Shown here piece by piece: positions 23,588-60,948 of a DNA stretch of 64,000 nucleotides. Position 1 is the stretch's first letter. Every line of letters begins with the position of its first letter. This DNA is from Apostichopus japonicus. Its lineage: Eukaryota; Echinodermata; Holothuroidea; Aspidochirotida; Stichopodidae. The notes under the pieces are model-generated. The model saw nothing but the letters and a program-made list of their open reading frames with translations, did no database searches and was not told the origin of the DNA. The translations under genes and the position numbers were made by a program. The DNA lies in contig NC_092571.1 in assembly GCF_037975245.1 (NCBI RefSeq), positions 25,618,564-25,682,563 on the forward strand, written 5' to 3'.

Positions 23588-25780
23588 GTATATGTATACA
23601 CTAACAACATCAGCAACGATAACATTAAAAGAACATTTCTCCCTGAGCATCCATTCAAGTTATATCTGGACACCTGGCCCGAAAACTAAATCAAGAATAA
23701 ACCAGAGAGAAACCAGAGAGAGAGGCAACCTCCCAAAATATGAACGATTTTCTCTTTTATTTGCGTTTCTAAACATTTATTTTTTTCATATATATATACT
23801 ACTCAACAAATATACATAAATACTATATCTATCATAAAATCATCTTTTTACGTAATTGGTCAGAATTCTAAAGTATATTGAAAAAAAAGAATAGAAAATA
23901 AGATTGCTGAAAGGACGGTGAATTTATTGTTGACATGTTAAACAGGACTATAATCTAAGTATCCTGGTGTTATTTGCATAAACAATTCATTGATGTCCCA
24001 TTTTTCAAGATACGTTCATATGAATGAAAATTATCTCTATGGTGTCTAGATTCAGTTTCTGCCAAAAACGTATATTTATCTTTGGAAATGATAAATTCTG
24101 GGAGCATAGATGTGTCTTACGTCCAGTCTCTACGTATACGTGCATCCATATATGCACGCAGATTAAAATTATGTTTAATTAAATAAATTTATGATGATAA
24201 CAAACTAAACTCGAAATAAGACGGCTGGTACATCACCCCGAAAATAGTGACGTCACCAAGATGCATTATATGGGGTCATGATAGAGGATGGGGTGTTTGT
24301 GTGGGTTTTTTGGGGGGCCGGGGGGGGTAGGGAGTGTTTGTCACATAATTCAAGTTTACACCTACATTTCTATGGAATTTAAATATCCAATAACATCTAA
24401 AAATAATCAAAAACAACTCATAGAAAATGCTGTAAAGGTCCATTACCAAGAGTACAATTAATAGTATGAAATGATCTTACTTAAAACAATAGATGGTATA
24501 ATTAAGCAGACACGTTCAAATGATTCCACTCAAGTGGAAAATTGTTTCTATAAGTTTTACTTTCATGTTCCGCCCTGCAATACATTCGTAACGACAGCAT
24601 GAGCAATATGAAATATCGTATTTCTATCAGATAAAAGATTAGGAACTGTTTATACTGTCAGTACGAGTGTTTTGAAGCATGACAGTACGACGTGGTATTA
24701 TCATTTGTGATCGTCCCAACTGGCTGCATTGTTAACTTTTACGTTAATATTCATTTTCAAAATTTCAAGATAAGGCTGCAATGATGACAAATTTGATTGT
24801 CATAATATACATTTTACAGTAAAACGTTTCTTTTTGTGATTTTTGTTCTTTTCTTGTGACGACGTGGACTGGGGGTTACTAACACATGAGAAAAATTGAA
24901 GAAGTGACCATGGCTTTCTCTCAGACAAAACCATGAAAGAACAGCCATATTCCATAAAATTCAGTTATTTAAATATAATATGCTGTTCGCATCACTGATT
25001 GTGAGATTTAGAACTGATTCAGTTAATCTCTCACAACAGGTACCCGCAGCCATATAGGATCATATTATTCGTTTGAACGGTTGAACTATACATAATATGT
25101 CCGGTTTTAGAAAATTGTGGGGTGAACTTATTTTTTTCTTTAAGTTTTTAAAGTAAATTTTGTAACTTTATAGTGTTCACAACTTGTGCAAAGTATGTGA
25201 AATGTCTGAGATGTGCCTTTGAAGGTAAATTCAGTAAATGCCTCCTAATTTCAGGTCTTATTATTACTGTTGTCAAGACATTGAATCATGAACTATGATT
25301 ACCCATTTAAGGAATTTCTCAAAGTTATTGTTAACAACATAGCACACAACGATACTACTAACACCATATAGCCTTGGAAAATATGTAACATGCTTTCAAT
25401 ACGGTATTTGAGGTCATCAAAAGTCATGTTTCTCATACATTAAGGGATTAAGATGAATAGTGTTTTTCTTTGCTGATGAGGTCTTTATAATAATCCTACT
25501 AACCTAGGTAAACTAGTACCATTTCGTCAGTGGTTTTTAACAGGTATCTTCAATAAGAACCCGAAAAAAACTGAAGTGATCAAATATAACATTTACTGAT
25601 CGTTATAGTATTGAATTTTTTACTAATGTTTTGAAGTTTTGATGAGCAATACAACCCATTCAAATTAGTTTGTAGCTGACAGTCATTCTTTAACAGTGAA
25701 AGGTTCTCGTGTGGCTTATAAGATAGAAAAACAGGGGGTTTACTGAGTGGGAAAGTCCCTTTAAATACATCTAATGTAAG
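23588..25780. other. intergenic DNA right of the repeat belt
   Basis: AT-rich, with short frames and one poly-G run near 24315. No gene seen. Its right end should hold the SLC7A14 3' untranslated region. Confidence 0.4.
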
Positions 25781-25786
25781 TTTATT
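25781..25786 (-). terminator. candidate SLC7A14 polyadenylation signal
   Basis: AATAAA on the minus strand, about 140 bases past the SLC7A14 stop codon. Position fits a short 3' untranslated region; no transcript evidence. Confidence 0.4.
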
Positions 25787-25923
25787 AGATGTACATTTGA
25801 AAATAGAATTACATCATTCTTATTCTAAGACTATCAATGGATAAAAACATAACAGAAAAGAAAAAGAAAAAAAAAAGGGGCGGGAAAATTCCCCCGCAGC
25901 TGAACTGACAAATAGAGGGCGTC

Positions 25924-51062
<25,139 letters not shown>

Positions 51063-51085
51063 GACATTCGGCAAGAATCAAATCT

Positions 51086-51289
51086 ATACATAATGAAAAC
51101 AAAGTATAGTCAGGTCAGTATGTATTTCTATATTTAAAAGACATCTTTGTATTAGTCTCATGTAGAAAAACGGCAAGGGTTTTAATTTTTACTTCATTAT
51201 GAATGGGTTCCTGGGCTGTAGCTGCCTGAGCCCCTACCCCCCCCCCCTCCCACAATACGGATGAATCTGTGGCTGCTGTTGGGCACACC

Positions 51290-51339
<50 letters not shown>

Positions 51340-51940
51340 GCACGGTATATTCACGTTCATAGTTCACTGGTTTCAATCACGTTCCAACTGTAACCATTTC
51401 TTTGACAGTTTTTCAATATTTGTTTATAATTTATCTGATCCTGCTTTTCTTCATCCAGTTGCTGCCCTATACCATTACTACCAAATCCATTAAGCGGCTT
51501 ATGTTCAAGTTGTACACCTTCAGCAATTGTTTACATATACAAGCCGCCGCCACCGGCTAATGGTCGAATAAAGGCAATATATCGTCACAGAGAGGAGCTC
51601 GGCATTAATTCTCATGAGATCACTGGTTTTCAATCCCGTTCCAAACTAAAGATTACTGCGAAAAGTCTTTCAACATTTGATTAGATTTCCTCTGTTTCTA
51701 TGATCCTGCTTTGTATCAACTTCCTAACGTATATTCATCCATTACCTATTCATTAAGTGTTACCAACAACCAAATTTACTGAAGCGAAGTGTGATATGAT
51801 TCTATATTTTTTATTATATTTTTTCTTTCGGATCACTTTTTAGATGATAATCATCACGTACCATATTGGTTCATAAAATATTCATTAAATTTTCACCAAG
51901 CCTGCCTGGAAGTAGTTAATGCGATATAAATATATATAGG

Positions 51941-51994
<54 letters not shown>

Positions 51995-54349
51995 ATTATT
52001 ATTATTATTATTATTCAATGAGGAACGATAAATAGATAAACTTTTTTTGAAGTCTGTGTTACTTTGAAAAATTCAAGATTTAACGCTCGATATAGCAACT
52101 TAACCACATATAATTTCCTAGAAGAGAACAGCTGTTTCTACTATGATATCCTTGAAATAGTAACAACAGATTTCTTGGTAATTAATTTTGATAATTTCTC
52201 CGAGACTATTCCACGCTATAAAATCCCACAGTAAGGAATTTAATTTGCTTTGAATGTAACTACGTTTATTTCAAATACTGAATGAAAATGATGTAAAGAA
52301 TATACATGTAGTGAAAATTTATCTGGGCGACGAAACCTCTAGAATCGTGTACGAAAATATTCCGTAATCGCCCCGGTTACTGTTCACTTGGCAGAAGGTC
52401 ATTTAGGTCAACTTTCATCATTTTCGATTGTATGTTTGAGTATATAGAGAGTTGATAAAACTGTCGAAATTTAGTGACCCAAGTCGAATCGCGGCCTTAA
52501 ACTCGATTCAATGGACAATATATTATAAACAATTCTTGTATAGGCACATGGATTAAAAACAACTGTTCGCCAGGTTGGCACTCGATGTGTTATATAAACA
52601 TAAAACATAATCCGGAAGTAATGGTATGCTTATACTTATATAGTAGTCTATCAGTTTAGTACTATTATAATGTATAATCAAACAATAATAATTACTGACC
52701 TCGGAACAAAAGTACAAACTTACCTATGGCACGCAGGCTCAATCGCTGAAATGTTAATTGGGTGCCAAGACTCAAAAGTCATGTTAGCATTATATATACA
52801 TAAAAACAAATCTTTGTATTTATATGGAACGCATACATACATATGTATACTATAAATACCAAGATTTAATTTACTCAGTTAAGGCTATAGTGTTATTAGT
52901 GATTGGCACTTGAACCAGTTTTAGCGTTCTGCATTCTTATACTGAGCAGTAATAACGCCCACGCACTTTACTTTAAGTGTCGTATTCATTCAGTTCTATG
53001 ATATGTTCTGACAAGTAGGGCACAGTCGACAATGTAAGCATCGTACTGTTTGGTATGAAAAGAGTCCTGAAGGAAAAAAGATTGAAGTTGAAGCCTCGTG
53101 CACAGACAGAAATCTCGCAGAACATCTATAGTGTATACTGTATTGGATTACATTGGTTTAAATTGCCATTTCACTTGGTTGCCATTTCACTTACCATTTC
53201 TCGTATACAAATATTGTAGACATATTGGAAATGTGTACATTCTACGCGTAATAAGCAATTATAAAGATTATACACTCTGTAATCGCATAGTATTTGTTGC
53301 CATTTTACATACCATTTCTAATACACTTGCAAAATATTCGAACATTTTTCATCTTACCAACAAAGTGAATATATAGGCCTACATATGATGTTAACCAAGA
53401 TCTTGTGTTTGTATAGAATTTAGACTCTCTAACTATTTTCATTTTTCGTTACACATTAGTTGGATTAAAACAAATCACCTATATATATGCATGGTGAAGG
53501 GGAAAAATATGAATTAGAAAAATCTTCCTTCTGGCATTTTTTTAAAATGATAGTAGCCTATGGTAATTTTGTTGAATTGTCAAAATTACGAAAATGAAAA
53601 TATTTGTAATATAATTATTTTTTTTTGGTATTGTTATTACCCGTATCGTCTATTCTATATTAGTCCCAATGGCACTAATCACATACATTATGAATAGAAA
53701 TGTTGGCATTCTTCTGTATACGTAATATTTCAGACAACGATAGAGTTACGAATGGTTCATTCCTTTTTCGAATTTTGTGCCAATGTGCATGTATGTTCAA
53801 CTCGGTAGCTATACAATATTTGAGTGAGAGAGGGAACTCCGATTTGAAATGTACAATTCCTTGAAACAGTAAAATTGATATTAAAATGCAGCCTGTACTG
53901 CTAGTAGCTAACTTTTTATGATCTAGTGACATATGTTTGACCAACGGTCACCCTTTTAATCCAAGATTGGAAGTTTAGCAGAATTTTTCCTATTCTTTCT
54001 TTTTTGTTAAGCAAAATACTCTTGCCCACATTGGCGATACGAAGTCAACCCCCTTCACTTACGTTTCTGATATACTTATACATATCTCCCGCACACCCCA
54101 TTGTAAAACAGTGCCTTCACTAATATACTTTGAGAATACCTCCAACACCGAGCATGTATCCATGGTAACATATTTTCGTGAATTAGGTTTACGCGGCGGA
54201 TACACTTTAAGTATAGGCCTACTCAATATTTACATGCGTTGATTGAGTTGGACGATGTTACAATGGATTCCAATATGTTAAGTGTCAGACAGGGAATAAG
54301 GTACAGAGAGTAAGAGCGCATAAAAATACAATAATTTTGAATAAACACA

Positions 54350-54380
<31 letters not shown>

Positions 54381-56140
54381 TAACGATAAACCTTGTCACA
54401 CACAGAAAAGTTTAATCTACAATTGTTCCAACTTTTCATGGATTATTCATTCACTTCATCAGTGAGTATGTGGAAAAAAACACTTTTTAAAGGTCATTGC
54501 CGACAGATATGCTAGAAAAGTCAATTAATGGTCACCCGATGGTACTCAAACCAAGAATTCAATTTGCAACTTTGAAATGATTTCTGACTCACAGAGACGC
54601 TTATTATCTTACTGAAACCCCTTGTCACTGCCTGGAAATGATTAAAACGGTCAAACGTTCCATGATATTAGTTTTGAACACTTAGAGAAATCTTAAAACC
54701 CTGAAAATTTGTAGTCAATGTATCAATGACATTTATATGCTTCAAGTTTTATAAAGTGACCACTTGATAACACGATTGGGTTCAAAATGGCGTCAATATG
54801 AAGCCTAAATTTAAGAACTTTACACGTTACATATAATGTTTACATGTGACTAATGTTTCTCATATAATGTGTTCTAGAAATATTTACTATTTTATAGAAG
54901 ACTTGTTATCTCGTAAATATAATTTTCATAGGAGAATCTATCTAGAAAACATCAGAAGGCTACATAAAGTACGAATTATATGAAGGCATTTCTGAACGGT
55001 TAACGCAAATTAACCAAACATATTGCTAATGTTATCAAATATTAAATACCGTAATGTTAATCCATGGTGCCATTTGAACCTCTTCGGAAGATTTTCGCGT
55101 AAAATGAATAATTTAAGGTCGTAATGTATTCAATCAAAGATTATAGACCACCCGGTAATTTCAATCAATTAATTCCCGAAGCGTAAGTTACCATATAACA
55201 GTGTGCGCAATTTTTCGTTCACTTGTTGGTTTACTTATACATAGCCTATAGGAATTCTCTAACAGTATCACCGACTATTACGGCGTATATCGCTATTACT
55301 CCAAGAACAAAAGAAGAAAATAGATGTTATACTTGAACATTTATTTGAAACGGCCGAATTCATATTATATGCACTGCTAATTAATTAACCTATAATATAA
55401 CTTAATAAGAACAAACGCTTTTATCTCATCATTAATATCATTTTTACGATACACGTATGATCGATCATGCTTACACAAAGTTATAAGCTATGCAACAAAA
55501 TTATAGAAAAAAAGAAAACGTCGGTAACAAAAAAAAAATATCAGATCTCTTACCACATAAAGAAGAATCAAAATTCCTGTTTAAAGATGTATTCCTGATT
55601 AATATTCCTACGATTATCCTTTCGATATCCTGCAAGTTAAAGAGCTTAAGTCAACACAAACACGACGGGGAAAGCCTATTATCTCACCCAAGAACGAAAT
55701 CAATTCTGAACATAAAAACCTTCTCTTTCTCTTGTGAGTCTCTTATTTTTTTTTTACTCATTCCTTCCTGCGACGACGCCCGTGCAAGTAATTACGTAGG
55801 CCTGTGTATATACAGTTTTTATGATAATTTGTCGCTGGTTGCCTATAGATTTGCATGCATCGTCTATATGCCGTAGTAAACAGCGTCGTCGTATATACAG
55901 GCAGTCGGCGGCGTGCGCAGCCAAACCCCTTAGCAATCATTCCTTCGCTGTGTAGAACATAACCGAGTGAAATTTATTGGTTTATCTTCTACGTCAAGAA
56001 CCCTCGCTTGTCTCATAATAGGCTATGTCTTGATTGGCGTTTTTTTCTCTCCCTTTGAAGGAGGTTTTCTTCGATTCACTTGACACATAATTCCAAGGCG
56101 AAAGTGTGAGTTATTTTGGATGGATATAGACTGAGAGAGT
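51086..56140. other. region upstream of SLC7A14 coding start
   Basis: It should hold the SLC7A14 promoter and any untranslated exon. AT-rich with TA tracts at 51292-51333 and 51933-51989, followed by an ATT run to 52014. No supported coding sequence. Confidence 0.45.
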
Positions 56141-56144
56141 CGTA

Positions 56145-57928
56145 GGAAAGAAAAGAAAAAAAAAAGATAACAAGAGCAATAAAGCAAGCAACAAAGAAAG
56201 AAAGATAACAAGAAAGAAAGATAGCAATAAAGCAAGCAAGCAATAAAGGAAGAAAGATAACAAGAAAGAAAGATAGCAATAAAGCAAGCAAGCAATAAAG
56301 GAAGAAAGATAACAAGAAAGAAAGAAAGATAACAAGAAAGAAAAATAGCAATAAAGCAAGCAAGCAACAAAGAAAGAAAGATAACAAGAAAGAAAGATAG
56401 CAATAAAGCAAGCAAGCAATAAAGGAAGAAAGATAACAAGAAAGAAAGATAGCAATAAAGCAAGCAAGCAATAAAGGAAGAAAGATAACAAGAAAGAAAG
56501 AAAGATAACAAGAAAGAAAAATAGCAATAAAGCAAGCAAGCAACAAAGAAAGAAAGAAAGAAAGATTATAAGAAAGATAGCAATAAAGCAAGCAAGCAAC
56601 AAAGAATGAAAGAAAGATAGCAAGAAAGAAAGATAGCAATAAAGCAAGCAAGCAATAAAGGAAGAAAGATAACAAGAAAGAAAGAAAGATAACAAGAAAG
56701 AAAAATAGCAATAAAGCAAGCAAGCAACAAAGAAAGAAAGAAAGAAAGATTATAAGAAAGATAGCAATAAAGCAAGCAAGCAACAAAGAATGAAAGAAAG
56801 ATAGCAAGAAAGAAAGATAGCAATAAAGCAAGCAAGCAATAAAGGAAGAAAGATAACAAGAAAGAAAGAAAGATAACAAGAAAGAAAAATAGCAATAAAG
56901 CAAGCAAGCAACAAAGAATGAAAGAAAGAAAGATTATAAGAAAGATAGCAATAAAGCAAGCAAGCAACAAAGAATGAAAGAAAGATAGCAAGAAAGAAAG
57001 ATAGCAATAAAGCAAGCAAGCAATAAAGGAAGAAAGATAACAAGAAAGAAAGAAAGATAACAAGAAAGAAAAATAGCAATAAAGCAAGCAAGCAACAAAG
57101 AAAGAAAGAAAGAAAGATTATAAGAAAGATAACAATAAAGCAAGCAAGCAACAAAGAATGAAAGAAAGATAGCAAGAAAGAAAGATAGCAATAAAGCAAG
57201 CAAGCAACAAAGAATGAAAGAAAGATAGCAAGAAAGAAAGATAGCAATAAAGCAAGCAAGCAACAAAGAAAGAAAGAAAGAAAGATTATAAGAAAGATAG
57301 CAATAAAGCAAGCAAGCAACAAAGAATGAAAGAAAGAAAGATTATAAGAAAGATAGCAATAAAGCAAGCAAGCAACAAAGAATGAAAGAAAGATAGCAAG
57401 AAAGAAAGATAGCAATAAAGCAAGCAAGCAACAAAGAATGAAAGAAAGATAGCAAGAAAGAAAGATAGCAATAAAGCAAGCAAGCAACAAAGAATGAAAG
57501 AAAGAAAGATTATAAGAAAGATAGCAATAAAGCAAGCAAGCAACAAAGAATGAAAGAAAGAAAGATTATAAGAAAGATAGCAATAAAGCAAGCAAGCAAC
57601 AAAGAATGAAAGAAAGAAAGATTATAAGAAAGATAGCAATAAAGCAAGCAAGCAACAAAGAATGAAAGAAAGAAAGATTATAAGAAAGATAGCAATAAAG
57701 CAAGCAAGCAATAAAGGAAGAAAGATAACAAGAAAGAAAGAAAGATAACAAGAAAGAAAAATAGCAATAAAGCAAGCAAGCAATAAAGGAAGACAGATAA
57801 CAAGAAAGAAAGATAGCAATAAAGCAAGATAGCAATAAAGCAAGCAAGAAAGAAAGATAGCAATAAAGCAAGCAAGAAAGCAAGAAGGCAAGAAAGCAAG
57901 AAATCAAGAAAGAAAGAAATAATTTTGG
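56145..57928. repeat. polypurine complex satellite (1.8 kb)
   Basis: Tandem units of roughly 50-60 bp built from GATAGCAATAAAGCAAGCAA, then GCAA(C/T)AAAGAATGAAAGAA or AAAGGAAGAAAGATAACAAG. The plus strand is almost entirely A and G with rare C or T. Several minus-strand frames stay open for 100-275 codons (Leu, Phe, Ser, Cys rich), look like membrane proteins and are compositional artefacts. Confidence 0.95.
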
Positions 57929-58670
57929 TGGGGTGGGAGGGATGGGGGTTTGGGCTGTAATAACCCAATCACTTCTTATACTCCCGGCTTCTTATGTTGC
58001 TGTAGGTATACTAAGATTTAATCAAACTGAAGTCCATTAATTTAACTGTGGTCACGTTCTATTTGCAAGGAAAAGAAAGACCCAGATTTTGATCTTTATG
58101 ATTCCCTATTTGTATATATTGAATAGCTCATGGAAAGTAGCTGTCCCACCCCATCCCGCAATGACCTAATATACGGCCATGTTGTCCACACTACAGAACT
58201 GGTTCTTTATGTAAAATGGAATTAATTGACTTGTATATGCTCTCACTGTGTTTCTCTAGTGCCTAAGTTGTTAAATCCTAACAGAAACATATTTGCTATA
58301 GAAGTAGGTCTTCTATTCGCCATGCAAAGTTATACTATATACAGCACGGCCTTGCCTTTTATTCAATTTGTTTCATTAAGAAAAACTGAGTACAGTCCGT
58401 TAGCTTCAATTTATAGTTTTAATTTACATATATGACTAGTTTGTACGTCATCGCTGCAGTGATAAGAAGAATTTCGTACGTCTCTTTATCTGCAAATGAC
58501 AGGGAAATACCAGTATATCGGAGCGATGCAGACCGGTTAACGACTTGTATTTCCCTGAATATGCTTAAAGAGTGTCCCGATGGCAGGCAATGTGTCACTT
58601 TTATGGAAGAGAAAAGTATCTCACGCCGTTGGTTTAACATCCCCTTTTCAATATCTTATCCTTCATAGGA
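57929..58670. other. intergenic DNA with no supported gene
   Basis: Short overlapping frames on both strands around 58420-58668, none with similarity. No transposon ends before the MITE at 58679. Confidence 0.4.
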
Positions 58671-58678
58671 GATATCGT

Positions 58679-59059
58679 CATAGGCGTAGGAGCCTACTTT
58701 GATTTGGGGGCTGTAACGACTTGCCCGAAAAATATAACCACAATTTTTCGCGCGCTCAGTGCGCGTTCAACATATCTTAATGTGCATATCATGTAGGCAT
58801 TCATTACATCACATGCCAATAACATACAATCATTTGCCGTGTTATTACCCTTCCATATTGGTTAGAATTTTTGGGAAGTCGTTAGAATAATAATGATAAT
58901 AAGTAATAGCAGTTTAACCATTGAAAAACAGTTGCAAATTATTTTTCTTTTAGTATAGGTGCCCGAAGAATTCTCAGCATTTTGCCCGAATTTTCACAAA
59001 AATGTAAGTTTGGTGGGGGGGGGGGGAGGGGCTGCAGCCCCCCGCCTCCTACGCATATG
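58679..59059. mobile_element. hAT-type MITE, GGCGTAGGA family, copy 2
   Basis: The left end is CATAGGCGTAGGAGCC; the right end inverted is CATATGCGTAGGAGGC. A perfect 8-bp duplication GATATCGT is at 58671-58678 and 59060-59067. The termini and internal GGGGGCTG block resemble the element at 30031-30380. Confidence 0.93.
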
Positions 59060-59067
59060 GATATCGT

Positions 59068-60780
59068 ATTGTTATTTGAATTTATGGAAACAATTTTTAC
59101 CAGATAAACCTGCAGATTTCCTGAATCGAGCTATAGGAAGCTGAGCACTGTAGATGGTACGTGATGCCAACATGCCAGATGTTCCTCAATGTCTTACTTT
59201 TCTATGATAATACTGGAAACATTATTTTAATATTTTATTTTAGTCGTCAATAATCAAATCATCAGGATTTCATCGATCATTATAAACTTGTTTGTAGGAA
59301 TATTATTTTCCTTGAGGATAAATGATTGATAAACTATCAAAAAAAAAAGAAAGATAAGGAAACCAAAAAGAAATTTGCAGCTCCGGATTGGCATGGTGAC
59401 TTTATAAACTCTGTTAGTGTTGCCAGATGCATTGATGAAACTTCACCACAATTTTAGAGTTTGCATCTCCACGATACAAAATGTTATTATGACGCAGTGG
59501 CAGTAAATTCTCTGTGATGTTTGAACGTACACTTCGTCGTTCCCCATCTGCCTCCCGAATAAAATAAAGAGGAACGCAACCTCTCTATGCTTCATACAGA
59601 AATCTATATAACTCATAGCCAATGTGTAGCAACTTCATGTACACCGAACAAAATAAACATTTGAAAACCCTTCAACATTGTTTCAAATGTGCCCAAATAT
59701 AGCACCATTTTGCATATCAGTCACTAATATATGTATTGTTTACATCCCCCAAGATAAAATAAAGGGGACGGAGTGGGGGAGGGGGAGTATACTCATATAT
59801 GAACTCATATATGAACTTCGAACGACAGTCAATACTTAGATTGAGGAAGCAAACCGTAAATCACCGACAAAATGGACTCTATGAGTCTGTGGAAATTGTA
59901 GGCCTACCAAAATTTCCAGTCTTTTAATGTCATTCCACGCAATGGTACCGATTAATAACCATTTTCTTCTTTAATTTGACAACAAAAGGTATTTTTGTCA
60001 CCAAGTTGCACTTGGCAATAATGAAAACCCACCCTGCTCCGCCGCCCGGTTCTTCAATGATACACCGCCATTTGACCGAGTCCTGGTAGGTAAGATATAC
60101 CGCCCTTCTCCGGTACTATACTAACCTGTATCCAAATGAAATTAAATCATGCACATTGCAGGCCCAACCTAAATAGACTATAAGAAGGTACTGAATTTTC
60201 AATTTAAAAATAAAGAACGTCTCGGTTTGTATTTGTTATGACAAGTTCGACAACTTGTTACAATCTCAGTGCACACTAACTTGCGACGGTGGGCTTACCC
60301 CTTCAGTAGTCTATCGAAACAGAGGGAGCACCTGCCTACGTCAAAACTTGACCGGGAAGGAACGTCTAAGTAAATAGAGAATGACACTTGGCTAATCGTT
60401 ATCCGGTACATATATCAGTGTATAATTTAATAGACTGATATAATCCTTGGTCACATGTATATTAATTTTGAAGTTTATCCATGGAATGTTGCTATAAATC
60501 AAGTTCATTGTCACCATGATCAATAATCTGCAGCTAAGGAAACGAATGGATTCTCAGTCTGGGCTAGTACTTCTGAAGATTACTTGATTTGGCATCATCT
60601 TTGCGAGCTTTCGTAAAGACGTTCAAAAACGATTCTTTCTGATACTTATTAGGCCTATTGACGGAAGAAACAATGGCTTAAGCCGATTAGCACTTATCTG
60701 TGCACCATGCACCCTTCAGGTCAGCTTTTCAGTTGCTATGGAAGCTATTGATCTCACTGGTGGCTTTTCCATTTTGGTTT
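59068..60780. other. region upstream of the EF-hand gene
   Basis: No coding sequence recognised. It probably contains the promoter and an untranslated first exon of the EF-hand gene, because the first coding exon appears to begin at an internal acceptor (TATTCCAG, about 60793-60800). Confidence 0.4.
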
Positions 60781-60810
60781 TGTCACAGCTGTATTCCAGA
60801 AAATAAAGAC

Positions 60811-60948
60811 ATGCCTTCTAAAACAAAAAAGAAAAGGAGCAAACGTTCTTCTCAGGATATTGGTGGTGCACCTAAAGACCCCATTCCACCAATTCCGTTA
60901 GGTTTACCCCAGCCAACTCATCGTGAAAGTGTAAGAACTGATTTACAG
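60811..60948 (+). CDS. EF-hand gene, coding exon 1
   Basis: 46 codons from ATG to DLQ with donor CAG|GTGGTA, phase 0. The acceptor at about 60800 lies 10 bases before the ATG. The same frame is open upstream but has no ATG. Confidence 0.75.

Noticed and set aside
55490-55876. Plus-strand frame of 128 codons
   Set aside because: Lys/Ser/Ile-rich with no similarity or conserved motif; consistent with chance in AT-rich DNA.
56023-57968. Leu/Phe/Ser-rich membrane-protein-like frames up to 275 codons on the minus strand
   Set aside because: Polypurine satellite read on the pyrimidine strand; all frames give the same hydrophobic repeat.
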